Assembly (NCBI GenBank): GCA_002772605.1
Contig: PFDS01000040.1
Coordinates: 32,619-96,618 of the forward strand
DNA from: Candidatus Peregrinibacteria bacterium CG10_big_fil_rev_8_21_14_0_10_49_16
GTDB taxonomy: Bacteria; Patescibacteriota; Gracilibacteria; Peribacterales; Peribacteraceae
Reading direction: 5' to 3'
Length of the DNA: 64,000 bases
How positions within the stretch are numbered: position 1 is the stretch's first letter; each line of letters opens with the position of its first letter. The notes below the pieces were generated by a model. That model ran no database searches and had not been told where the DNA came from. It saw nothing but the letters and a program-made list of their open reading frames with translations. Shown here in pieces: positions 56,879-64,000 of this stretch. The translations under genes were made by a program, and so were the position numbers.

Positions 56879-57484
56879 ATGTCCCTTACCGATCATCAAC
56901 GCACCGTCTTCAATTACATTAGCGAGTTTCAGCAGAAGAACGGTTACACTCCTTCTCTGTCTGACCTTGCCATTGCCTTTGGCGTGCGAAGCAAGAATGC
57001 TATCGCAAAAGTAGTCAATGCTCTGGTAAGAGAAGGGTATATTCAGAAAGATCCAAAAGGACGCATTAAAATTCTCGAACCAGAAAGGGAACAGGAATAC
57101 ACAGAAAGTTTTGTACTCCCTCTGTTTGGTCCCATTGCCGCAGGACCTGCTGACGACGCTCAGGCTCAAGTCGAAGATACAATCGCCATTCAGGAGTATG
57201 TCATTGCAAAACCAAGCTCGACTTTCCTTCTCCGTGTACGAGGAGACAGCATGGTTGATGCCGGCATTATGGAAGGTGACCTGGTCATTGTTGAAAAAAG
57301 CGCTGAGCCGAAAGTATGTGATATTGTCGTGGGGGTGCTGGATGGAGAATTCACCCTCAAACGCCTGATGAAAAATAAAGGAAAATATTACCTACAGGCA
57401 GAAAATGCTGCCTACCCAGACATGTACGCAGCAGATTCACTGGAAGTCGCCGGCGTCGTTCGAGGTGTGGTGCGAAAATACTAG
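56879..57484 (+). CDS. lexA: LexA repressor
   Basis: 201 residues. N-terminal winged helix (TDHQRTVFNYISEFQQKNGYTPSLSDLA) and C-terminal S24 peptidase domain: cleavage dipeptide Ala-Gly in PIAAGPAD, catalytic Ser in RVRGDSMVDAGI and Lys in GEFTLKRL. It represses SOS genes until RecA-stimulated self-cleavage. Start 56879 leaves a 22 nt leader; an upstream in-frame start overlaps the promoter. Its end overlaps convergent valS by 4 nt. Confidence 0.94.
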   Translation: MSLTDHQRTVFNYISEFQQKNGYTPSLSDLAIAFGVRSKNAIAKVVNALVREGYIQKDPKGRIKILEPEREQEYTESFVLPLFGPIAAGPADDAQAQVEDTIAIQEYVIAKPSSTFLLRVRGDSMVDAGIMEGDLVIVEKSAEPKVCDIVVGVLDGEFTLKRLMKNKGKYYLQAENAAYPDMYAADSLEVAGVVRGVVRKY

Positions 57485-60195
57485 AGACTATTCAACCGTT
57501 CTTCAAGCTTCTGTAACTTCTCCATCGCTGTCTGGAGCTTCTCTTTTTCTTTTTGTATAACGTCTGCCGGTGCATTTTTTATAAATTGCTTATTCCCTAA
57601 CTTCGCCTGAACTCCTTTAAGGAATCCTTCAAGTTTCTCTTGTTCTTTGGTTAATCGCTCACGCTCTTTCTCCTTATCAATCAACCCTTCAAGGCATACA
57701 TGTACTTCAATATCCTGTAAAAATACACTCGCTACTTCTTCTGGATGCTCACCATATGGCGCAAATGTGAGACTCTCCACCCGTGCCAAACGACGAATAT
57801 GTTCCTGCTGAGATTCCAAAAGCTCCACCCACTTTTCCGAGTGAACCACCACGGCAATTTTTTTATCTGGTGCAACACCCTGATCTGCACGAACCTTCCG
57901 AATGGCAGTAATCGTGTCGATAACGCGCTGAAAATGATCGAACGACTCTTGGTCTTGTAATGCTTCCACGACAGTAGGCCAGGATTCTTTTATCAACATC
58001 CCGGCATCTTTTGATTTCACGGACGCCCAGAGCTCTTCCGTGACAAACGGACAGTACGGATGCAGAAGTTGTAAAAGTGTCCGCAGAATATGAATAAGCA
58101 CAGGAGGATTCGCTTCGTCTTTACTAAGCTCCAAATACCAATCACAAAAGTACTCCCATACAAAACTGTACAGCTTTTCACCTACCTCACTTAAGCGATA
58201 CTGTTGTAATTTTTCTGTGACATCTTCTACCAAATTTTGCAAAGCGGAAAGGAGTGCTTTGTCCGCAAGAGATAATTGATGATGTTCTACTGCATCTGTC
58301 TTCACCGCATGCGGATCCACTGATGCATTCTCACACTGCAACAGTACAAACCTTGATGCATTCCACAACTTATTGACGAAATTCCGATATCCGGCAATCT
58401 TCTCTTTATAGAGAGAAAAGTCATGACCAGGACTCTGTCCGACAATCATCGATAGGCGCAGGGCATCCGCACCGAATGTCGGAATCACTTCGAGCGGATC
58501 TATGCATCCTTCCGGGTCAGACTTACTCATTTTCTTTCCGTCACGCGTTCGAACCATTCCGTGTAAATACACTGTCTTGAAAGGAATATGTCCCGTTGCA
58601 TACGTCGTCATGAGAATCATGCGCGCGACCCAGAAAAACAGTATGTCATACCCCGTTTCAAGAACACTCGTTGGATGGAACCGCTGAAAGTCCGGACTCT
58701 GATTAAGGATATCTTCAAGGGAACGTGAAAAATCGTCCGTGAGCTTGCGGTCAACCAGCGTGCTCCACGTCCAGAGCGCAGAACTGAACCACGTGTCGAG
58801 TGTATCAGGATCCTGCTCAAGGTTCGTCGAACCGCAATGAGGACACTGTTCTAGAGGCTCTACAGAAACCATGGGACCCTTACACTCTAGCGTGCATGCA
58901 CCGTCACCAATGCAGTACCACACAGGAATGCGGTGACCCCACCAAATCTGGCGAGATATACACCAGTCACGAAGATTATCAATCCAGTGAAAGTACATCT
59001 TCTCGAATCGATCCGGAATGATCGTAATATCGCCGGAGTGGATGACATCCTGCATGACTTCCTTAAGGCTCATCTTCTTTTTTTTCCAAGCAACCACTTT
59101 CTTGTTCACATCGATGAACCACTGTTCTTTAATCTGCGGCTCAATGATTCCCTTTCCACGGCTGTTGAGAGCAACGTTATGGACATAGTTTTCATCAACC
59201 TTCACAAATAGACCTTTTTTTCTCAACTTCTCCACAATCTTCGGACGAGCATCAACAATAGACATTCCCGTAAACTCTCCTGCGATAGGAAGCAGTCTGC
59301 CTGCAAAATCAATAATCTGCTCTTTGTCGAGACTATAGCGCTCGGCAATGTCAAAGTCTGCGGTGTCATGCCATGGTGTAATCGTCATGACTCCCGTCCC
59401 AAACTCCGGATCCACAGTAGTATCTTTAATAATGGTTGCCGTAACCTTTCCATTGATCCATTCACACTCAAACGTATCACCGTGCTTGTATTTTTTGTAT
59501 CGTTTATCATCTGGATGCATCACAACATACTTATCACCAAACTTCGTTTCGGGACGTGCGGTACTGATTGCAAACGGTCCATACTTGAATGTATAGAATG
59601 GCGCCGTTTCTTCCTTTCGCTCCACTTCATCATCACTCACGTTCGTCTGCAATTTTGGATCCCAGTTCACAATGCGATGACCACGGTAAATGAGCCCGTC
59701 ACCGTACATCTTTTTAAAAACTTCATTCACGCACCGATTGAGAGACGGATCCATCGTGTATGCCTCTCGTGACCAGTCACAGGAACTTCCCATTTTGCGA
59801 ATTTGAGACCGAATAGTTGCCTGACTCTCTTCAACAAATGCCTGAATACGCTTCAGTATCTCTTCACGACCAAGCTCCTTTCGTGGATCAGTAATCCCCT
59901 CCTCATCCTGAATTTTCCGGATCACTACGTTTTCCGTCGCAATGGCCGCATGATCTGTTCCCGGAACCCACAGTGCTTCCTTCCCCTGCATTCTGGCAAA
60001 ACGGATGAAGATATCTTCGAGCGACAGCATCACCGCATGACCAAGGTGGAGTTGTCCTGTCGCATTGGGTGGTGGAAGGCTGATCACAAATGGTTCCTTC
60101 CCGCTATCCCGATTCGCTCTAAATACACCACTTTCCTCCCACATTTGATAAATGCGGCCTTCAACGGACTGTGGATCATAGGCTTTAGATAACAT
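57481..60195 (-). CDS. valS: Valyl-tRNA synthetase
   Basis: 904 residues, class I. HIGH-type motif in PPPNATGQLHLGHAVMLSLEDIFIRF, the WVPGTDHAAIATENVV stretch, zinc-binding residues around CTLECKGPMVSVEPLEQCPHCG, KMSKS in RDGKKMSKSDPEG, and a C-terminal coiled-coil arm (IDKEKERERLTKEQEKLEGF...). Charges tRNA-Val. Start 60195 because MLSKAYDPQSVEGRIYQMWEE is the conserved N-terminus; it overlaps the upstream Nudix gene by 11 nt. Confidence 0.96.
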   Translation of the reverse strand: MLSKAYDPQSVEGRIYQMWEESGVFRANRDSGKEPFVISLPPPNATGQLHLGHAVMLSLEDIFIRFARMQGKEALWVPGTDHAAIATENVVIRKIQDEEGITDPRKELGREEILKRIQAFVEESQATIRSQIRKMGSSCDWSREAYTMDPSLNRCVNEVFKKMYGDGLIYRGHRIVNWDPKLQTNVSDDEVERKEETAPFYTFKYGPFAISTARPETKFGDKYVVMHPDDKRYKKYKHGDTFECEWINGKVTATIIKDTTVDPEFGTGVMTITPWHDTADFDIAERYSLDKEQIIDFAGRLLPIAGEFTGMSIVDARPKIVEKLRKKGLFVKVDENYVHNVALNSRGKGIIEPQIKEQWFIDVNKKVVAWKKKKMSLKEVMQDVIHSGDITIIPDRFEKMYFHWIDNLRDWCISRQIWWGHRIPVWYCIGDGACTLECKGPMVSVEPLEQCPHCGSTNLEQDPDTLDTWFSSALWTWSTLVDRKLTDDFSRSLEDILNQSPDFQRFHPTSVLETGYDILFFWVARMILMTTYATGHIPFKTVYLHGMVRTRDGKKMSKSDPEGCIDPLEVIPTFGADALRLSMIVGQSPGHDFSLYKEKIAGYRNFVNKLWNASRFVLLQCENASVDPHAVKTDAVEHHQLSLADKALLSALQNLVEDVTEKLQQYRLSEVGEKLYSFVWEYFCDWYLELSKDEANPPVLIHILRTLLQLLHPYCPFVTEELWASVKSKDAGMLIKESWPTVVEALQDQESFDHFQRVIDTITAIRKVRADQGVAPDKKIAVVVHSEKWVELLESQQEHIRRLARVESLTFAPYGEHPEEVASVFLQDIEVHVCLEGLIDKEKERERLTKEQEKLEGFLKGVQAKLGNKQFIKNAPADVIQKEKEKLQTAMEKLQKLEERLNSL

Positions 60196-60649
60196 GCTGC
60201 ACCAGCTTACTACGCTCCCATCCGAAATCCGAGTAAAGATGTCCCTCCAGATACCGATCAAGCGTTGTACGCATGTACGGCATCATTTCTGGCAAATTTT
60301 TCAGCGGAAACCAATCACAGTGACTACATTTTTCCGGCTCAGCATTTCGAGGCTCTCCTGTAAAGTTTGGTATCGTAAAAAAGAATGCCGCACGTTCATG
60401 ACCCTGTGCATGTCTGTGTGTAAAGTGAGACAGAACCAACTCTCGTTCAGTAATATCCAAATCTGCCTCTTCTTTCGCTTCACGTACCATTGCCTGTTTT
60501 ACGGTCTCGCCCTGCTCTTTATGGCCTGCAATAAAGCAATACTTTCCATCCTCATATCCAGTATTCTGTCGCTGTAAGAGAAAGACACAGCTATCACGAA
60601 ACAGTATCAGAGATACCTCCGGAATAAACAAAAAATGCTCACGTTGCAT
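60185..60649 (-). CDS. Nudix hydrolase
   Basis: 154 residues with the Nudix box GHKEQGETVKQAMVREAKEEADLDI near residues 45-70 (matches GX5EX7REUXEEXGU except at the last glycine). The middle HRHAQGHERAAFFFTIPNF resembles MutT/NudG-like nucleotide cleaning enzymes. Substrate unknown. ATG 60649 chosen; a start 30 nt upstream at 60679 is also possible. It precedes valS with an 11 nt overlap. Confidence 0.85.
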   Translation of the reverse strand: MQREHFLFIPEVSLILFRDSCVFLLQRQNTGYEDGKYCFIAGHKEQGETVKQAMVREAKEEADLDITERELVLSHFTHRHAQGHERAAFFFTIPNFTGEPRNAEPEKCSHCDWFPLKNLPEMMPYMRTTLDRYLEGHLYSDFGWERSKLVQHVI

Positions 60650-60717
60650 GGACGCATAATAGTAAAACTCAACGTACACACAATAAAAAACTCATTTGAA
60701 AAACAAATCTGTGACGA

Positions 60718-60859
60718 AGACAGGCTTCGCCTGTCTGGAGTCACACATTGAAGGAGGGGGCTCGTGGGGGAACCATGGTTCCCCCACGTACAAAAAAACC
60801 GCCTTTGCGGGCGGTTTCGATGTGTAAGGAAAGAACGAACTCACGCGTCGCGAGACGCG
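60718..60859. repeat. Cluster of four short hairpins between divergent genes
   Basis: Within 142 nt: AGACAGGC-TTC-GCCTGTCT (60718-60736), a perfect 26-nt palindrome with half-site CGTGGGGGAACCA (60763-60788), AAACCGCC/GGCGGTTT (60796-60817), and CGCGTC-GCGA-GACGCG (60844-60859). The third is preceded by seven A, so on the minus strand it is a good terminator with seven U. Confidence 0.85.
60796..60817 (-). terminator. Intrinsic terminator on the minus strand within the hairpin cluster
   Basis: AAACCGCC pairs with GGCGGTTT, and the minus strand continues with TTTTTTT. No minus-strand gene lies close upstream, so any transcript it ends is unknown. Confidence 0.55.
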
Positions 60860-60917
60860 AAGCGCAAGATTTTTATAGGAAGATCTGCCGCAATGCAAGG
60901 AATTTTTGAAAGAAGGT

Positions 60918-60946
60918 TTGACATTTTACCTTCAAGTTGCCAAAAT
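60918..60946 (+). promoter_or_regulatory. Promoter of the 147-residue protein gene
   Basis: TTGACA, 17 nt, CAAAAT. The -10 box ends 9 nt before the ATG at 60956: near-leaderless. Confidence 0.55.
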
Positions 60947-60955
60947 AAGGCTCCA

Positions 60956-61399
60956 ATGAAGGAAAAATGCCACTCCATTCCGATTACCCTTCCCAATCTC
61001 AATCGATGGTGGGATGAGACGAAGGAGTATGCACAAGCAGGACCAAATGCTCCAAGCGACGTTATCGGACACACAATTCACAGAACAAGTCGTCTTGCAG
61101 CAGGTGCGATTCATGCGGTGACAGAAGGATTTGATGCGGCCATTGATGATCTCACGCGCATAGGCGATAACGGTATCAACATTCGCCGCATGCCCGAAGG
61201 TCCGTTCCCACGCATGCGTCGAACGACTGTTGAAGGAATAGACGCACTGTTCCACCTCAAACCATTCACCGCCCTTGGAAAGGGAGTAAGCCTGCTTGGG
61301 AAGTGGATTCCGGATACTGCGGATTTTGTCATTGGAAATTATCGATCTCACGTGCATAGAACACTGTCTCAAAAACCCGAATACGCCACAGCAGCATGA
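60956..61399 (+). CDS. Hypothetical protein
   Basis: 147 residues, starting MKEKCHSIPITLPNLNRWWD. A mostly helical, basic protein with an amphipathic stretch (SRLAAGAIHAVTEGFDAAIDDL) and a C-terminal hydrophobic part (LKPFTALGKGVSLLGKWI). No signal peptide. Sequence upstream in the same frame crosses the hairpin array and was excluded. It overlaps the next small gene by 4 nt. Confidence 0.6.
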   Translation: MKEKCHSIPITLPNLNRWWDETKEYAQAGPNAPSDVIGHTIHRTSRLAAGAIHAVTEGFDAAIDDLTRIGDNGINIRRMPEGPFPRMRRTTVEGIDALFHLKPFTALGKGVSLLGKWIPDTADFVIGNYRSHVHRTLSQKPEYATAA

Positions 61400-61554
61400 C
61401 CCTACTTGAAACAGAAGTAGCCGGACACACTGTCGCAGAATATGTTGTTGCCGGATTTGGCATTGCCCTCGTTATCGGAGGACTCGCGTGGACTTTTCGC
61501 AAAGGGTACGAAGCGATTATTGGTGACAAAAAACCGTCTATAGCCACTGTATAA
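61396..61554 (+). CDS. Small single-pass membrane protein
   Basis: 52 residues starting MTLLETEVAGHTVAEYVVAG, with one hydrophobic helix (VVAGFGIALVIGGLAWTF) and a basic tail. ATG overlaps the previous stop (ATGA). Function unknown; it likely forms an operon with its neighbours. Confidence 0.6.
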   Translation: MTLLETEVAGHTVAEYVVAGFGIALVIGGLAWTFRKGYEAIIGDKKPSIATV

Positions 61555-61575
61555 CAAGACCTGTACACTGTAGAT

Positions 61576-62178
61576 GTGAGGCTTCTCGCTCTCGAAACGG
61601 ATATTGAACGGGCAAAGCGGAAATTTATTTCTCAAGACGAGAAGGAAGTTGCCACCATATTCCGTCATGGATTTTTCTTTGTGCTCTCGACAATCTACCA
61701 ACTCATTATTACTGCGATCCTGATCACTGCAGGAATACTGATTGCGTATGCAGATTTTCCTTTTGAAATTTCCACATGGACAATTACCACAGTACTCTTT
61801 GTCATTTGGCTCCTTTTTGCCTTTCCAAACTTTCTCAAAACGTATCTCGACTGGAAGTACGACTTCATTCTCGTGACCACCGATAAAATCGTGTGGGTTG
61901 AGCAATCATCCATCTTCCATCAAAAAGTAAAACAGATGAATCTCGAAAATGTCGCAAGCGTCTCCGCAGAAACACAATTCTGGAATATTTTTCCCTTTGG
62001 GTCACTGCATTTCGACCTCAAAGAAGGAATGGGACACGCCATGGAAATACGATTCATTCCCCAAGCAGATCAGGCCGCCGCTCTAATATCCAATATCTGC
62101 ACCCAATTCGAGCGCAGACGGATGTACTCTCACATGCCGAATCCGCCTTCAAACCAACCAATGGAAGAAATGGAATAA
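61576..62178 (+). CDS. Bacterial PH-domain (YdbS/bPH2-like) membrane protein
   Basis: 200 residues from GTG 61576. Two transmembrane helices at about 37-60 and 68-87, followed by a bPH-type domain: WKYDFILVTTDKIVWVEQSSIFHQKVKQMNLENVASVSAE and FGSLHFDLKEGMGHAMEIRFIPQ. Such proteins act in membrane or stress functions of unknown detail. It is 22 nt after the small membrane gene. Confidence 0.78.
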   Translation: MRLLALETDIERAKRKFISQDEKEVATIFRHGFFFVLSTIYQLIITAILITAGILIAYADFPFEISTWTITTVLFVIWLLFAFPNFLKTYLDWKYDFILVTTDKIVWVEQSSIFHQKVKQMNLENVASVSAETQFWNIFPFGSLHFDLKEGMGHAMEIRFIPQADQAAALISNICTQFERRRMYSHMPNPPSNQPMEEME

Positions 62179-62180
62179 GA

Positions 62181-63434
62181 TTATTTTAGTGAATCAATCC
62201 GCACCTGCTGCACTGCGCCACTTTGACGACTCATGACTTCCACTTCGTCTTTTAAAAGAGTTTTTTCCGAAATGACTAATCGCTTTGGAATACCCAAAAG
62301 TTCTGCATCCGCAAAACGTGACCCTGCTGACTGATCAATGCGGTCATCAAACAGACATCCTTTCCCCTCTGCACATAACTTGTTGTAGACCTCCAGAGCC
62401 TTCATGTACACGTGATCCTCTTTCTTCTTCGCAAGAGGAATAATGTGATACGCATACGGAGCAATGGATTCAGGCCAGACGAGTCCTTTCTCATCGGCAA
62501 ACGCTTCAACAAGAATCCCAAGTACTCGAGAAATGCCTAAACCGTAACACCCCATCACAACCAGCTGCTGTTCATTCTTCTCGTCAAGAAAGTGTAAGTC
62601 GAACGCCTCCGAAAACCGTGTGCCAAGTTTAAAAATATTCGCAGCCTCTGAACCACGTTCTTCTCGGAATGCCAAACCTCCTGTGATAGGACATCTCGTT
62701 TTTCCTTCCTCGTAAATTTCTTTGTTAATCGCAATACGTTTTCCTTCTCGTTCCGCATCTTCACTGACATAAATAGTATCCTCTCCGGTCTCCAGAAGAA
62801 TCTGATACTCATGTGAATACTGGGAAAACGACCCGCCAGATGCAAATGTCAGGTATGTACGATCTTTTAAGCCTGATCGCTCAAAAATACGTTCATACGC
62901 TCCTTGAACTTTTTCGTAATACTTCTCCAGACATTCCTCACTACAGTGAAACGAGTACAAATCTTTCATGAGAAACTCACGTCCTCGTAAAAGCCCGGAC
63001 TTCGCCCGTAGCTCTTTACGAAATTTTGTCTGAATCTGGTAACAGCCAAACGGTAAATCTCTGTACGAATGCACATACTGTTGTACAAGAGGTGTCACGA
63101 TCTCTTCATGAGTAGGATTGAGCGCATACTCCTGGTCAGCAGCACCTGACAATTGAAAAAGTGCATCAAATGCATCCCATCGTCCTGTTTTCTGCCATGC
63201 TTCCCGTGGAGAAAGAGCAGAGAGAAGAACTTCTTGCCCACCAATAGCACCCATTTCTTCCCGTACGATACACTCAATATTCTTGAGCACACGCACACCA
63301 AGAGGAAGGTACGAGTACACTCCTGCCATGGTCTTTGCAATGTATCCTGCTCGCGTAAGCAGATCAGCATTACGGCTGTCTGCGTCTTCCTGCTTTTCCT
63401 TGGAAGTTTTGGAAAAAAGAGTAGAGAGATACAT
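62181..63434 (-). CDS. proS: Prolyl-tRNA synthetase, bacterial type without the editing insert
   Basis: 417 residues, class II. Motif 1 region RVLKNIECIVREEMGAIGGQEVLL, motif 2 region FGCYQIQTKFRKELRAKSGLLRGREFLMKD, motif 3 MGCYGLGISRVLGILVEA, and an anticodon-binding domain (GCLFDDRIDQSAGSRFADAELLGIPKR). The INS editing domain between motifs 2 and 3 is absent, so the length is far below the 570 of E. coli. Ala-tRNA-Pro editing may rely on a free ProX/YbaK protein elsewhere. ATG 63434 abuts the conserved start. Confidence 0.94.
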   Translation of the reverse strand: MYLSTLFSKTSKEKQEDADSRNADLLTRAGYIAKTMAGVYSYLPLGVRVLKNIECIVREEMGAIGGQEVLLSALSPREAWQKTGRWDAFDALFQLSGAADQEYALNPTHEEIVTPLVQQYVHSYRDLPFGCYQIQTKFRKELRAKSGLLRGREFLMKDLYSFHCSEECLEKYYEKVQGAYERIFERSGLKDRTYLTFASGGSFSQYSHEYQILLETGEDTIYVSEDAEREGKRIAINKEIYEEGKTRCPITGGLAFREERGSEAANIFKLGTRFSEAFDLHFLDEKNEQQLVVMGCYGLGISRVLGILVEAFADEKGLVWPESIAPYAYHIIPLAKKKEDHVYMKALEVYNKLCAEGKGCLFDDRIDQSAGSRFADAELLGIPKRLVISEKTLLKDEVEVMSRQSGAVQQVRIDSLK

Positions 63435-63479
63435 AAAACACACAGAGTGTAGCCCTATTTCCTGTGTTATACTAGCCTC

Positions 63480-63998
63480 ATGAACTCCGCCCCTACAGGA
63501 CCACTGAGCATCTTTTTTGCGTGGTATGAAAGGCACTACGTTGTAAATCTTGCAATCACAACATGTCTCTTCGCCCTCCAACTTGTACATCTGTACTGGC
63601 TTGCTGCCCATGTCATTGCATTGAGATTGGTCGAACAGAGTTTCTTCACACTTACACCTCTCTGGGAAATCATCATCGTCCTCGTTGACTATACGGAAAT
63701 TCCCGCACTCCTCTCCGCCTCCGTTCTCTACCTCTTTGATCTCACGAAAGGCAAAAAGCTGGGGAAAAGCGTTCTCTTTCTCTTCTTCCTGAACTCACAA
63801 TGGCTCCACATCTTCTGGATCACTGATGAATTTGTCGTATCACAACTCGTCAAAGGCGGTGCAGGAACCATTCTTCCTTCTTGGCTTGCATGGCTTGCCA
63901 TTTTTATCGACTACCTGGAAGTTCCTGTGATTGTGGACACCATTGTCCGATTAATCAACTCTTTGCGTAAAAGACGATGGAAAACATTGATACAATAA
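63480..63998 (+). CDS. Hypothetical membrane protein
   Basis: 172 residues with about four hydrophobic helices (VNLAITTCLFALQLVHLYWLA, LWEIIIVLVDYTEIPALLSASV, SVLFLFFLNSQWLHIFWIT, WLAWLAIFIDYLEVPVIVDTIV) and a basic C-terminus. Two segments resemble each other (IIIVLVDYTEIPALL and AIFIDYLEVPVIV), suggesting an internal duplication. No recognised family. Divergent from proS; the stop is inside the window. Confidence 0.7.
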   Translation: MNSAPTGPLSIFFAWYERHYVVNLAITTCLFALQLVHLYWLAAHVIALRLVEQSFFTLTPLWEIIIVLVDYTEIPALLSASVLYLFDLTKGKKLGKSVLFLFFLNSQWLHIFWITDEFVVSQLVKGGAGTILPSWLAWLAIFIDYLEVPVIVDTIVRLINSLRKRRWKTLIQ

Positions 63999-64000
63999 TA

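Noticed and set aside
60764..60955. N-terminal extension of the 147-residue protein
   Set aside because: It runs through the palindrome array; a clear promoter and a good ATG lie at 60918-60956.

Overview
The window reads like a chromosome segment of a Candidate Phyla Radiation (Patescibacteria) bacterium, most likely from the Peregrinibacteria/Peribacteria side. This is inferred from gene content, not from a marker phylogeny. Supporting signs are roughly 48-50% GC over most of the window, dense co-directional genes with 1-4 nt overlaps, many short single-copy housekeeping genes, trimmed versions of normally larger proteins (DnaX without its zinc module, trigger factor without its PPIase domain, ProRS without an editing insert), normal use of TGA as stop (so not the code-25 Gracilibacteria/Absconditabacteria), and several archaeal-type genes.

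Layout. 1-8530: an isoprenoid locus running from acetyl-CoA to undecaprenyl diphosphate: idi, uppS, a mevalonate kinase, a mevalonate-diphosphate decarboxylase, then (after two small minus-strand genes) HMG-CoA reductase, an archaeal-type HMG-CoA synthase, a thiolase, and a protein fusing a DUF35-like OB domain to a guanylate-kinase-like P-loop kinase. No phosphomevalonate kinase is recognisable, and the fusion is the best candidate to fill that gap. 8532-11378: an aminotransferase-PckA gluconeogenic pair. 11619-16578: YgjP-type peptidase, TrpRS, a frameshifted SPFH protein, RluA-type pseudouridine synthase, Ndk and unknowns. 16626-17081: an intact tRNA-Val, a GIY-YIG nuclease gene and a second tRNA-Val copy interrupted by two double-hairpin inserts. 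17174-18538: a GC-rich putative Na+/H+ antiporter. 18641-24932: dcd, an unknown, a DM13 lipoprotein, a DsbA-like lipoprotein, dnaX, formyl-THF cyclo-ligase and glyA. 24933-25641: a gene-poor stretch with palindromes and a possible ORF6N remnant.

25642-34058: an HD-domain protein, DgkA, a VirD4/TraG-like ATPase translationally coupled to hrcA (with a CIRCE operator), rpmE and gyrA. 34149-35857: a GC-rich module of small genes with strong promoters, Shine-Dalgarno sites and terminators. Two of its products end in a similar CPxCGxYH zinc-ribbon-like tail. 35999-44735: rsmI, ruvA, pgi, trx, tRNA-Ala, two tandem archaeal-type purP genes, a thioredoxin-CcdA fusion, tRNA-Cys and a tRNA-binding-domain protein. 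44887-57484: a large fibronectin-type surface protein, a CPR-type unknown, a TPR protein, secF, tig, relA, rplJ-rplL behind an attenuator-like leader, an LCP-family ligase and lexA. 57481-63998: valS, a Nudix hydrolase, a hairpin array, small envelope proteins, proS and a membrane protein.

The genes link in a few ways. The mevalonate locus with UppS and DgkA supplies and recycles the lipid carrier that the LCP enzyme uses for envelope glycopolymers. Aminotransferase, PckA and Pgi suggest carbon flow from amino acids toward sugar phosphates. SHMT and formyl-THF cyclo-ligase give folate C1 units, while PurP would make FAICAR from formate. Many native promoters place the transcription start at or very near the ATG, pointing to frequent leaderless mRNAs, whereas the GC-rich genes carry strong Shine-Dalgarno sequences.
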